This document shows, piece after piece, positions 27,603 through 36,173 of a DNA stretch of 64,000 nucleotides. The notes under the pieces are model-generated. The model saw nothing but the letters and a program-made list of their open reading frames with translations, was not told where the DNA came from and did no database searches. Both the position numbers and the translations under genes were made by a program. Every line of letters begins with the position of its first letter. Within the stretch, counting starts at the first letter, position 1. The stretch is from Bradyrhizobium sp. 149 (GTDB taxonomy: Bacteria > Pseudomonadota > Alphaproteobacteria > Rhizobiales > Xanthobacteraceae), in the NCBI RefSeq assembly GCF_023073915.1, contig NZ_JADPKK010000022.1, forward strand, positions 868,001 to 932,000, written 5' to 3'.

Positions 27603-28589
27603 TCAGTAGTGATCGTCCGCAGGGACCGCCTTGCCGCGGAAGACGCGATAGCCGACGGCGACATAGAGCAGCATCAGCGGGAATACGAACAGGCCGGCGC
27701 CCCAGAACATGAATGCGAGACTTGCATGAGGCGCCGCGGCTTCGTCGATCGTGACGACGAACGGAATCATGTAGGGCCAGAACGACAGAGCGAGCGTGGC
27801 GAAGGCCGCCACGAAGATCAACGCGACCATATGGAATGGCCAATAGTCATCGTGCCGCAGGATGCTCTTGGCCAGCATCGCGGCCGCACCGGCGCCGACT
27901 ACGGGAAACACGAGCAGATAGGGCCGGTCGGTCCAGCGCTGCAGAATCGGAAGATGTTCGGCAAGCGCATAGGCAAAGACGATGACCAGGAACACCAGGA
28001 CGCCGATCGCCAGCGGCGGGATCCGGCGCCGTGCGTCATCCCGAACGGGACCATCGCACTTCCGTACCAGCCAGCAGGCACCGAGCAGTGCATAGCCGAA
28101 GCAGAGCCCGATCCCGCACAGGGTGGAAAAGGCGGTCAGCCAGCCGAGCGTTCCGCCGGTATAATCGCCGTTAGAGAACTGAAGTCCTTCGACGAGAGCG
28201 CCGACCATCGCGCCCTGCATGAAGCTGGCGGCAAACGAGCCAGCGACGAAGCTGACGTCCCAGATCCAGCGCGAACGGCGCGCCTTCCCGCGAAACTCTA
28301 ACGCGACGCCGCGCAGGATCAGTCCAAGCAGCATCACGACGACAGGGATATAGAAGGCCGACATCACCATGGCGTAGACCAGGGGGAACGAGCCCCACAT
28401 GATCACGCCCGTGACGATCAGCCAGGTCTCATTGCCGTCCCAGACCGGAGCGACCGTGCTCAGCATGGCATCCCGCTTCGCCTCGCTGCCGGCCGCACCG
28501 AACAGCATGCCGACGCCGAGATCGAACCCATCGAGGAGGAGATAGATCAGGATGCTGATGGCAAGGAGGGCAACCCAGTACGTCACCAT
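27603..28589 (-). CDS. cydB: cytochrome bd-type quinol oxidase subunit II
   Basis: A 328-residue membrane subunit with about nine transmembrane segments. The start is the ATG giving MVTYWVALLAISILI, with AGGAG upstream; it overlaps the cydA end by 7 bp. Family marks are LDGFDLGVGMLFG in the first helix, WDGNETWLIVTG and FRGKARRSRWIWD. In the complex it stabilises subunit I and the haem groups. The short length fits the CioB (cyanide-insensitive) branch. It lies at the end of a two-gene unit facing the oxdC terminator. Confidence 0.93.
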   Translation of the reverse strand: MVTYWVALLAISILIYLLLDGFDLGVGMLFGAAGSEAKRDAMLSTVAPVWDGNETWLIVTGVIMWGSFPLVYAMVMSAFYIPVVVMLLGLILRGVALEFRGKARRSRWIWDVSFVAGSFAASFMQGAMVGALVEGLQFSNGDYTGGTLGWLTAFSTLCGIGLCFGYALLGACWLVRKCDGPVRDDARRRIPPLAIGVLVFLVIVFAYALAEHLPILQRWTDRPYLLVFPVVGAGAAAMLAKSILRHDDYWPFHMVALIFVAAFATLALSFWPYMIPFVVTIDEAAAPHASLAFMFWGAGLFVFPLMLLYVAVGYRVFRGKAVPADDHY

Positions 28590-30001
28590 GGCAATTCTCC
28601 TGCCTCGAGATAGCCGCGCGCGCCCGACACCTGATCGGCGAGCGATATCGGCCGATTGGGCACGGGAACGTGGAGCGGCTTGCCGCCCAATCCCGCTGGG
28701 CCGGCACGCAGCAGCCCATAGATGTAGTACGTTCCGAACGAGAAGATGAAGGCGTAGACCGCGACGAACAGGATCAGGGAAGCCGTCGCCGCCGACGCGG
28801 TCAGGAACGGCGTCACAGCGTCCGCTGTGCGCAATACGCCGTAGATGGTCCATGGCTGGCGGCCGACCTCCGCGGTGTACCAGCCGGTGAGAATGGCAAT
28901 CCACGGGAGCGGGAAGCTGAGGAAGATGCCCCACAGCAGGAGGCGGCTCCGATCGAGCCGGTGCTTGAGGCCGAGATACGTCCCGAGCCAGGCCAGCCCC
29001 AACATCACGAAGCCACAGCCGACCATGATGCGGAAAGCAAAGAACGGGATCGCCACCGGCGGCCGGTCCTGCGGCGCGAAGCTGGTGAGGCCGACCTCCC
29101 TCGACGTCAGGCTCATGCTGCCGATGATGCTCCCGAGCACGGGAATCGATATCGCGTATTTGTTCGACTCAGTGCTCGAATCGGGAATTGCGATCAGCAC
29201 CTCCGAAGCTGGCTGCTCGTCATGCCAGCGGGCCTCGATCGCGGCGAACTTGGCCGGCTGGTAGTCGTGAACATAGTCGCCGACGAGATGCCCGATGAAG
29301 AGCTGGACCGGCAGCAGCATCGCCGCAAGCGCAAGGCCCATCCGCAGCATGACATGGGCCTCAGCGCGATAGGTCCGCCGCAGCAGGTACCACGCGCCGG
29401 TTGCGGCCACACAGAATGCGCCCGTCAGATAGGACGCAAGCAGCATGTGCGGAAACCGGACCCAGACCACCCGGTTGAAGATGATCCGCGCCCAATCGTT
29501 CGGTACGAACTGGCCGTTTTGCAGGACGTAGCCGGTCGGCACCTGCATCCAGCTGTTGTTGACCATGATCCAGAACGCCGAAAGCGTCGTTCCGAGTGCG
29601 ACCATCGCGGTTGAGAACAGGTAGAACCACGGAGGCACCCGGGGCCGGCCGAAGATGAGGATGGCGAAGAAGCCCGCCTCCAGCATGAAGGCGGTGAATG
29701 TCTCGTAGGACAGAAGCGGGCCCTGGATCGGACCCGACATCTTCGAGAGCACGCTCCAGTTCGTTCCGAACTGAAACGCCATCACCACGCCCGACACGAC
29801 GCCCATGCCGAAGGCCACGCCGAAGATCTTCAGCCAGAACCCGAACAGGATCCGGTAGACGGGCTTGCCACTGTATTGGTGCATCGCTTCCAGCACGGTG
29901 AGCCACGCGGCAAGCCCGATCGTGAACGCTGGAAAAATGATGTGGAACGAGATGGTGAAGGCGAATTGCAGCCGCGACAGGAGGAGTGCCGTCGGATCCA
30001 T
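28583..30001 (-). CDS. cydA: cytochrome bd-type quinol oxidase subunit I, CioA-like
   Basis: A 472-residue subunit that oxidises quinol and reduces O2 to water without pumping protons. The N-terminal LQFAFTISFHIIFP carries the conserved haem ligand His20; other marks are MGVVSGVVMAFQFGTNW, the VGRQPWTIYG segment near the quinol site, and a short Q-loop after helix six. The short Q-loop and GRQPW form place it with cyanide-insensitive oxidases (CioA) rather than the long-loop E. coli CydA. It is expected to have high oxygen affinity and to resist NO, cyanide and sulfide. Upstream, across about 20 bp, is a tiny FumC-like ORF. Confidence 0.94.
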   Translation of the reverse strand: MDPTALLLSRLQFAFTISFHIIFPAFTIGLAAWLTVLEAMHQYSGKPVYRILFGFWLKIFGVAFGMGVVSGVVMAFQFGTNWSVLSKMSGPIQGPLLSYETFTAFMLEAGFFAILIFGRPRVPPWFYLFSTAMVALGTTLSAFWIMVNNSWMQVPTGYVLQNGQFVPNDWARIIFNRVVWVRFPHMLLASYLTGAFCVAATGAWYLLRRTYRAEAHVMLRMGLALAAMLLPVQLFIGHLVGDYVHDYQPAKFAAIEARWHDEQPASEVLIAIPDSSTESNKYAISIPVLGSIIGSMSLTSREVGLTSFAPQDRPPVAIPFFAFRIMVGCGFVMLGLAWLGTYLGLKHRLDRSRLLLWGIFLSFPLPWIAILTGWYTAEVGRQPWTIYGVLRTADAVTPFLTASAATASLILFVAVYAFIFSFGTYYIYGLLRAGPAGLGGKPLHVPVPNRPISLADQVSGARGYLEAGELPW

Positions 30002-30020
30002 CGGACAATCTCCCGTTCGC

Positions 30021-30164
30021 TTACGCCCGATTCGCGGCCATTGGCGCGCGTGCGGCCGGGCGCTGGATATCGTCAGCCTTGAGAACCGCGGCCGTACCCC
30101 AGAGCTTATCCGAGGGAACGTTCACTCCACCCAGGCTGTCGTTCTCTTTACGGAGGTCGTTCAT
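30021..30164 (-). pseudogene. FumC-like N-terminal fragment or small ORF before cydA
   Basis: A 47-codon ORF with GAGG just before its ATG. Its first half, ENDSLGGVNVPSDKLWG, looks like the N-terminus of class II fumarase/aspartase proteins (ExDxxGxxxVPADxLWGAQT), but the next conserved residues are absent and the rest is unrelated. It ends 19 bp before the cydA start. Either a residue of a deleted lyase gene fused to other sequence, or a small leader ORF. The family match rests on 17 residues only. Confidence 0.42.
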
Positions 30165-30314
30165 CCTTGCCTCTCATGGCGATTGATGTCGGAAGCACTT
30201 CGCCGCATCGATCGAAAGTGTACGTAGCGCAAGGTTTGCACGCTTCTGCGAACGAACGTGCTTTTGCCGAATGGCATGGTGGGAGCCTCGGCCTGCAGTG
30301 CGACGGGCGCGATG

Positions 30315-30983
30315 TCAGTGCGAATGGCTTCGCTTGCGGCACAGCCAGAGAACCCATGCCGACGATGCGATCGGCAGAGCGAGGCTCCATGTTCCCAGCC
30401 ATTTCGTTACGCAACCACCGACAGCGACCCCGAGCAGGAACATCAGGCAGAGCGCAAGCATGGTTCCAGCGCCGCGCCCCGCATCGCGATCGGACGCCGC
30501 AACGAACTGATCGATGGCGCGGAGCATGTTTCCGGTGACGGCCACCGAGAGATACTTCCAGCGGCCGACCTCTCTAAAACTCGCCGATTGCAGCGCGACG
30601 CCAAACGAGATGACAAGGATTACGATCTCATTGGGAACACGATGGAGCAACGGCATCGCCGCAGCCAGGCAGACGATCTCTCCGACGAGACAGCGCAGCG
30701 CCGCCCGGGTGCGGATCGCCACCGCCGCCCCGACGATGAAGGCCGCGAGCGGAAGGAGATGGTGAAGCGCCCGCTGCCATTCCCCGGACAGGCCATAGAG
30801 CCCGAGGAAGACGACGTTGCCGGTCTGCGAGCTCGCGAAGACGCCGAGCGACAGCCAGGTAAAGGCGTCGAGGAAACCTCCCGACATGCTCAGCAGAGAG
30901 GCAACGAGCAGCGATCGTTCCGGAGCGCAGACCTCGACGCCTACCTCAGCCAAAGGCTCCGGTGATGCAGCTTGCATCGCCAT
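30315..30983 (-). CDS. DUF1275 (YoaK) family membrane protein
   Basis: A 222-residue protein with five to six membrane segments. The SGGFLDAFTWLSLGVFASSQTGNVV segment is the hallmark of the DUF1275/YoaK family, as is FREVGRWKYLSVAVTGNM in the second half. The function is unknown. It lies 18 bp downstream of fdhD, in a likely unit HdeD-fdhD-DUF1275 on the minus strand. About 150 bp separate it from the FumC-like ORF and cydA, room for a separate cydAB promoter. Confidence 0.88.
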   Translation of the reverse strand: MAMQAASPEPLAEVGVEVCAPERSLLVASLLSMSGGFLDAFTWLSLGVFASSQTGNVVFLGLYGLSGEWQRALHHLLPLAAFIVGAAVAIRTRAALRCLVGEIVCLAAAMPLLHRVPNEIVILVISFGVALQSASFREVGRWKYLSVAVTGNMLRAIDQFVAASDRDAGRGAGTMLALCLMFLLGVAVGGCVTKWLGTWSLALPIASSAWVLWLCRKRSHSH

Positions 30984-31001
30984 GTTCGGTGGTCCGCAGG
31001 G

Positions 31002-31838
31002 TCAGCAGCCGGCGCGCGGCGCGGCCTCGTCAGGAAGCAGAACGCGGCGCGGGTGCGTGAAGACGCCGTATCCGTCATCGCGGGCGATGGCGAGCAGCGT
31101 GATCCCCGCCTCATCCGCAGTCCGGATTGCGAGCGCGGTCGGCGCAGAAACGGCGACGATGACCGGCGCGCCGATCATCGCGGCCTTCTGCACCATCTCC
31201 ACCGAAACACGGCTCGTCAGCAGCACGGCGCCGTCACGGGCCGAGTTGCCGTCGCGGACGATTGCACCGGCGAGCTTGTCGAGCGCATTGTGACGCCCGA
31301 CATCCTCCCTGACCAGGGTAATGGCGGTGAGAGGATGCCAGAAGGCTGCCGCGTGAACGGAGCGCGTGTGCTGATTCAAAGTCTGGAGAGGAGACAATGC
31401 GTGCATGGCGTTCAGCAGGTCTCGCGCCTGGAAGGCAAGGCCGCGCCCTTCGACCCGCGACGGCGCGCGACGTGCCTGTTCGAGGCTTTCGATGCCACAC
31501 AATCCGCACCCCACCGGCCCGCTGATAGCACGGCGGCGCGAGGCAAGGGACGCCGCACGGTCGCCATCGAGCCATATCCGCACTTCCATGCCGAGCTCGT
31601 TCGAGATCAGCTCGATGCTCCTGATCTCGCTTGCGCAGCCGATGATTCCTTCGGTGAGGCTGAAGCCGACGCCAAAATCCTCCAGATCGGCCGGCGTCCC
31701 CATCATCACCGCATGGGTCGATCCGTTGTACGTGAGCGCGATGGCGCTCTCCTCGGCAATCAACCGTGACGTCGATTTCGTGCGACCGCCGCGCCAGGCG
31801 ATCTCGCGGTGCCGCGTGAATGTCGAACCTGTCGTCAT
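31002..31838 (-). CDS. fdhD: FdhD, sulfurtransferase for formate dehydrogenase
   Basis: A 278-residue protein that passes sulfur from IscS-type desulfurase to the bis-MGD cofactor of formate dehydrogenases. The two cysteines that carry the sulfur are in GPVGCGLCGIE (CxxC). Other family marks are NQHTRSVHAAAFW and REDVGRHNALDKLAGA. It is encoded 3 bp downstream of the HdeD gene. The likely client in this window is the FdhF/YdeP-like enzyme at 23729-26020, but genuine formate dehydrogenases elsewhere in the genome are equally possible. Confidence 0.94.
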   Translation of the reverse strand: MTTGSTFTRHREIAWRGGRTKSTSRLIAEESAIALTYNGSTHAVMMGTPADLEDFGVGFSLTEGIIGCASEIRSIELISNELGMEVRIWLDGDRAASLASRRRAISGPVGCGLCGIESLEQARRAPSRVEGRGLAFQARDLLNAMHALSPLQTLNQHTRSVHAAAFWHPLTAITLVREDVGRHNALDKLAGAIVRDGNSARDGAVLLTSRVSVEMVQKAAMIGAPVIVAVSAPTALAIRTADEAGITLLAIARDDGYGVFTHPRRVLLPDEAAPRAGC

Positions 31839-31841
31839 GGC

Positions 31842-32441
31842 TCACACCGTCGCCGGCTCGGCCGAATGCCGCGAGGCCCGGCTCCGGAGCGCGAGCCCGA
31901 ATGCAATGAAACCCCAACCTTGGAAGACCAGATCGACGACCAGCATTGCACCGAGCAGCCACAGGCCAATAGCAGGCCAGACCGCAACCAGCATCACCCC
32001 GACGCAGAACGTCACAACGCCGGCGGCAACGATCCAGCGCCAGCCCGCGGCCGGCCGCATATGGAAACCTGCCCAGATCCGCGTCACCCCGGCGACGACC
32101 AGAAAAGCGCACATTACGAGCGACAGCGAGACCGAAGCCAATAGCGGATCGTAGAGGATGACGGCTCCGGCAGCGGCATAGACGATCCCGGCGAGCAGCC
32201 AGCACAGGAAGCCGCGCAGGCCGTGCACCGAAAAGGCATGCACGATCTGGAAGATCCCGGCGACTGCCATCGTGACGCCGATGACGAGCACGGAGGCGAG
32301 GCTCGCCGCCATCAGATTGGCCGACGCAATGCCGCCAAGAATCAGTTCACCGCCCCCCAGCGCAACGAACCAGCCCCACTTTCCGGCGATTGCGTGAATG
32401 GCCCTTCCGAGCGACGCCTTCGAGTTCGACATATCCGTCAT
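31842..32441 (-). CDS. HdeD (DUF308) family membrane protein
   Basis: A 199-residue membrane protein with about six hydrophobic segments in three hairpins, the layout of HdeD acid-resistance proteins. The start is the ATG with AAGGA seven bases upstream; a longer frame to 32681 is not supported. The AGIFQIVHAFSVHGLRGFLCW stretch is split across helices three and four as in the family. It probably acts in envelope stress. It heads the unit with fdhD and DUF1275. A second family member begins at 63753. Confidence 0.87.
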   Translation of the reverse strand: MTDMSNSKASLGRAIHAIAGKWGWFVALGGGELILGGIASANLMAASLASVLVIGVTMAVAGIFQIVHAFSVHGLRGFLCWLLAGIVYAAAGAVILYDPLLASVSLSLVMCAFLVVAGVTRIWAGFHMRPAAGWRWIVAAGVVTFCVGVMLVAVWPAIGLWLLGAMLVVDLVFQGWGFIAFGLALRSRASRHSAEPATV

Positions 32442-32690
32442 GGCGTTATCCTTGTACGTATGACCGACCTGCCGGTCATGGATGCGGTCAAGTGTATAGG
32501 TATCTCTTCCAGTCATCTTTCGCGGATGCAGCGACATTGTTTCATCCGCACGATGCTGGCCCGGCGCGCCGGCCTGGCCGATCAATTCGAAGACAATCAA
32601 CCACCAATACACGGGAGCGAGGGTCTCCCTCGCTTCCGCGCCGCCGCAACGATCGGCCGGCGCTTTCCGGCCGCATGACATACCAGGTAT

Positions 32691-33200
32691 TTACGAGCTA
32701 GAACCGCCTCGGCCGGTCTCGTACAGGAACCAGATCCGTCGCTCCGTCTCGTCGATCCAGTTTTCCAGCAGGCTTGCAGTCGCGACGTCGCCGTATTCGT
32801 CGCAGAGCTCGTGGACCCGGCGCATTTCCCGTGTCAACTGTTGGTTGTCGCTGCGCAACTCGGCTAGCATGTCCTGCGGATCGACATAGTCGGCGTCGTT
32901 GTCGAGAATGCGCTGCTCGCGCGCGATCTGGCCGATCGAGCGCAGCGTCGTTCCGCCGATCTTGCGCGCCCGCTCGGCAATATCGTCGGTCATGGCAAAA
33001 ATCTGCTCGGCCTGCTCGTCGAGCAGCAGGTGATAGTCGCGGAAGTGCCTGCCCGACACGTGCCAGTGAAAGTTCTTGGTCTTCATGTACAGCGCGAAGA
33101 CATCCGCCAGCAGCGCTCTCAGCGCGGCGGGAACGTCACGGTTCGCATTGGCCCCAAGATCCGTCGGGCTCTGGAGGTCTGCCTTGGTCATTGTCGTCAT
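32691..33200 (-). CDS. dps: Dps-family DNA-protecting ferritin
   Basis: A 169-residue ferritin-like protein. The intersubunit ferroxidase site is set by KNFHWHVSG (His) and HLLLDEQAEQI (Asp/Glu). These proteins form 12-subunit shells that oxidise and store iron using H2O2 and shield DNA. The C-terminal part LLENWIDETERRIWFLYE is a typical fourth helix. It lies 54 bp downstream of cytochrome b561 and the catalase-like gene on the same strand, so the three may be one oxidative-stress unit. Confidence 0.93.
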   Translation of the reverse strand: MTTMTKADLQSPTDLGANANRDVPAALRALLADVFALYMKTKNFHWHVSGRHFRDYHLLLDEQAEQIFAMTDDIAERARKIGGTTLRSIGQIAREQRILDNDADYVDPQDMLAELRSDNQQLTREMRRVHELCDEYGDVATASLLENWIDETERRIWFLYETGRGGSSS

Positions 33201-33254
33201 CCTTGCTGGGGGTTGAAAAAAGTTAGCCGCGCGTTTCGCGGTCGCGCGAAGCGC

Positions 33255-33818
33255 TCATTCTGCCGGCGTCGTCCTGTTCCGAAGTGGAAAGAGTGCGATT
33301 GCCCCGAACACGCCGTCGCGGCGGATCAGTGCGTGGAACAGCGCTGCCGCCAGATGCAGCAGCACGAGGGCAAAGAATGCGAAGCCCAGATAGAGATGGG
33401 CATTCCACAGCAGCGTGTGCACGCGGTCGCTCTGCGGCAGCAACGCTGGAATGTGGATCCTGCCATACAGGACAACCGGATAAGCCGCAGCCCAGAGCAT
33501 GCCGAGACCCAGCAGCGGCATGACGATCATGAAGCCATACAGGGCCAGATGGGACAATTGCGCTCCGAGCTTGATCGCCGGCGGCAGATCTGCCGGCAAC
33601 GGCGGCGCGCCGTAATGGAGTCGCAGCGCGAGCCTGATCACGACGAGAGCAAGAAGCGTAACGCCGAGCGTCTTGTGGATCAGGATGAGCGGCAGATATG
33701 TCGGCGCCACGCTGGAGACCATGCCGACGCCGATGAAGAGCATGGCAATGATGCAAGCCGCCATCAGCCAGTGCAGCAACCGCTGGATCGGGGCAAAACG
33801 ATGGGATGCGTTGCTCAT
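33255..33818 (-). CDS. cytochrome b561 family protein
   Basis: A 187-residue four-helix di-haem membrane protein. The likely start gives MSNASHRFAPIQRLLHWLMA; haem-ligand His candidates are in LLHWLMAACI, LILIHKTLG, RVHTLLWNAHLYLG and ALVLLHLAAALFH. Family members pass electrons between quinol and periplasmic partners or oxidise superoxide (CybB). The ATG overlaps the stop of the catalase-like gene (ATGA), so it may supply electrons to that peroxidase in the periplasm; this is inference from the pairing, which recurs in proteobacteria. Confidence 0.92.
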   Translation of the reverse strand: MSNASHRFAPIQRLLHWLMAACIIAMLFIGVGMVSSVAPTYLPLILIHKTLGVTLLALVVIRLALRLHYGAPPLPADLPPAIKLGAQLSHLALYGFMIVMPLLGLGMLWAAAYPVVLYGRIHIPALLPQSDRVHTLLWNAHLYLGFAFFALVLLHLAAALFHALIRRDGVFGAIALFPLRNRTTPAE

Positions 33819-34870
33819 GGCTTGGCCGCCACGGTTCGCGGATAGTCGCTGGCTTCGGCCGCACGCAAATCGTAGGACTTGCGGTAGACCGACGAGCGCG
33901 CGGCCGGGAAAGGATCGTCCGACACCCGGATTCCCCGCGGCAGAACGGTCGGGTCGAAGTTGATGTCGCGGCAAGGCCCATCCTGCTCCGGCTCGATCCG
34001 CTGCACGATGAGCGTCCCGACCTGCACCGTGCGGCGGTTCTCCGGCCAGGCCTTGCTCGGGTCTGCCGTCGGATCGCCGGGATCGGCAACCGTCGTGACC
34101 ATGGTCCAGCGTTGCGGGCCGGCGGTCCGGACCCGCTCCGTTATCTCGTGCTCGAGAAAATCCGGACCGTGCGTTTTCAGCTCGGCTTGCGAAACCGGAA
34201 AGATCCGTGCCGCCGGCAGCAGCGACCACCGAACTGCATGCTCGCCGCCCCTCGCGTCCGTGAAGATAAAGCTGTTGAGCCCGTGGTAAGGCTCCTCCGC
34301 ATAGCTGGCGGTCCAGGGCGCTGTCTTGGCCCAGGCCGCAAAGGCGGCGAATTCCGGATTTGCCTGGATGAAACTTTTCATCGCCTCCGGTTCTTTCTTT
34401 CCGGATGCAATCAGCAGATCGTGAAACGCCTGCGGCGTGGAAACTGCAAAGAACGGCGGATTGATCATCGCCATCCGCCATTCTTCGCCGTCAGCCGCTG
34501 CAATCTGCAATCCCAAACCGCGCACGCGGATAGTTGCATCCACGGCGTTCGGATCGGCGGTGCCGAGATTGAAGCGCCCCAGAGCCGGATAGGTGCCCCG
34601 CTCGAAGACCTTGGCCTGCGAGAGCTCGACGCCGTTTCCGTTCGCCTCGAAGATGCCGGTGAAGCAGATTCCCTTCGCGTGATTTCGCCGGTGCCCGAGC
34701 GGCGCGCCGCTCGGGGGCGTCAGCGCCGCGATCATCCGCTCCGGTGTCAGGCGCCCGGGCGAGAGCCAGCCTGCGGTATATGCGAACGCGGCGGCGCCAC
34801 CTCCGAGGACTAATGCAATCATGACGAGCGATCCAAAACCCGATCGCGATAGCTTGCCTGGCAGATTCAT
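33815..34870 (-). CDS. catalase-family peroxidase (SrpA-like), membrane-anchored
   Basis: A 351-residue haem protein. The N-terminus (SGFGSLVMIALVLGGGAAAFAY) is a signal or anchor helix, so the enzyme acts in the periplasm. The distal His is likely in RRNHAKGICFTG; the proximal Tyr is likely in ARSSVYRKSYD. The AINPPFF-like block (MAMINPPFFAVSTPQAFHDLL) and GLNSFIFTDARG are typical of the small catalase/SrpA group, which lacks the C-terminal part of full catalases. It overlaps cytochrome b561 by 4 bp. The 372-bp region upstream is shared with the divergent SDR gene. Confidence 0.92.
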   Translation of the reverse strand: MNLPGKLSRSGFGSLVMIALVLGGGAAAFAYTAGWLSPGRLTPERMIAALTPPSGAPLGHRRNHAKGICFTGIFEANGNGVELSQAKVFERGTYPALGRFNLGTADPNAVDATIRVRGLGLQIAAADGEEWRMAMINPPFFAVSTPQAFHDLLIASGKKEPEAMKSFIQANPEFAAFAAWAKTAPWTASYAEEPYHGLNSFIFTDARGGEHAVRWSLLPAARIFPVSQAELKTHGPDFLEHEITERVRTAGPQRWTMVTTVADPGDPTADPSKAWPENRRTVQVGTLIVQRIEPEQDGPCRDINFDPTVLPRGIRVSDDPFPAARSSVYRKSYDLRAAEASDYPRTVAAKP

Positions 34871-35242
34871 TCGGTCTCCTTGTGGCGCGCGAACCGCATG
34901 GTGACCGGATACGCGCAGCCCTGTTCTCGAAAGATCGTTGTAGCGGGTCGCAACGGCCCTGATCTTCTCAGTCTCACCGCCAATTTCGCGAAGGCACGCC
35001 AGCATCTGCCGGACCTTTCCCGGTTCGAGCCTTGGCCGGAGGCTCATGCGCCCCCGCTTCGGGCGTTCTGGAAATATTTCGTGCTTTTTGAAAATGGCTG
35101 GTCAGGCTCGAAAGACCCGCCCCTGCGCCGGGAGCTATTTCAGATGCTCTTCTCGCAAGGGCAGCGGCCGATCACCAGACGATGGACCGCGTCGCAACGA
35201 TGTTGCCACTCTCGCGAAGGCTGGAATGCGATTGGGAATCGA
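34871..35242. other. divergent intergenic region
   Basis: 372 bp between the catalase-like gene and the SDR gene, which point away from each other. An open frame runs through it in phase with the SDR but its translation has no recognisable domain and no ribosome site, so it is not taken as coding. It must hold both promoters; no clear operator was found. Confidence 0.45.
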
Positions 35243-36136
35243 ATGAGCAAAGTGATCATCTTCACAGGAGCTGCAAACCGCATCGGACGAAGCGCCTGCA
35301 AGGAACTGGCGCAGGCGGGCCACACGGTCTACGTTTCGATGCGGGAAGCAGCTGGCTACAATGCGCACGCCCTTGAGGAGACCGGAGCGGAGGCCGGCAA
35401 GGATGGCGTCGGTCTTCGCACCATCGCGTTCGACGTCTCCTCGGAAGCCTCTATGAACTCCGCCATTGAAGCCATCATCGCGGAAAACAGCCGCCTCGAC
35501 GTCATCGTGCATAATGCACGGCAGGTCGTTTACGGACCCACCGAGGCCTTTACGCCGGAGCAGCTCGCCGAGCTATACGATACCAATGTGCTGAACGCAC
35601 AGCGCCTCAATCGCGCTGCATTGCCTCTGATGCGTAAGCAAGGTCAGGGCTTGCTAATATGGATCACGTCGAGCAGTGCGCGTGGCGGCTCCGTCCCCTT
35701 CTTCGGCGCCTACGCTTCGTCAAAAGCGGCGATGGACGCGCTCGCAGTCGGTTATGCCGGCGAGCTCGCGCGTTGGGGCGTTGAGACAACGATCGTTGTT
35801 CCCTGTGCTCTCGGGCCCGGCCATTATCTTCGCTCCGGTCGGCCAGCCGATACCCTTCGCGCCGAGGAATATGCGGATGGTCCGACTGCCGACGTAAGCG
35901 AAATCGCCCTCTCGGGACTTGCACAGCTTTCGCCGGAGGATCGAACTCCGCAGGACGTCGCAACCGCCATAGCCAAAGTCGTCGATATGCCATTCGGACA
36001 GCGTCCGCTGCGAATTCATTTCGGTCCGGACGACGACGGAGCCGCAGCCCTCGACGCCCTCGCCGACCGCGCACGCGCGGAACTGCTCCGCCGCATCGGG
36101 CTGGAAGACATTCTCAAGCCGGCGTCCATCGGATAG
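35243..36136 (+). CDS. short-chain dehydrogenase/reductase
   Basis: A 297-residue classical SDR. The cofactor loop is TGAANRIG near residue 8-15; the catalytic residues are Ser in WITSSSARGG and YxxxK in AYASSKAAM. The usual NNAG strand reads HNARQV. The insertion around GHYLRSGRPADTLRAEEYADG and the long C-terminal helix are common in the larger SDRs annotated in rhizobia. The substrate is not known. The adjacent AraC gene begins 37 bp later on the same strand and probably controls it. Confidence 0.9.
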   Translation: MSKVIIFTGAANRIGRSACKELAQAGHTVYVSMREAAGYNAHALEETGAEAGKDGVGLRTIAFDVSSEASMNSAIEAIIAENSRLDVIVHNARQVVYGPTEAFTPEQLAELYDTNVLNAQRLNRAALPLMRKQGQGLLIWITSSSARGGSVPFFGAYASSKAAMDALAVGYAGELARWGVETTIVVPCALGPGHYLRSGRPADTLRAEEYADGPTADVSEIALSGLAQLSPEDRTPQDVATAIAKVVDMPFGQRPLRIHFGPDDDGAAALDALADRARAELLRRIGLEDILKPASIG

Positions 36137-36173
36137 AATACAGCCCGCTCTCACAACCCAACGGCAGGCGCGC

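Noticed and set aside
30002..30314. FNR/FixK box upstream of the bd oxidase
   Set aside because: No TTGA-N6-TCAA pattern with proper spacing was found.
34880..35242. upstream extension of the SDR frame
   Set aside because: The SDR cofactor motif begins right after the ATG at 35243; the extension has no domain and covers the divergent promoter.
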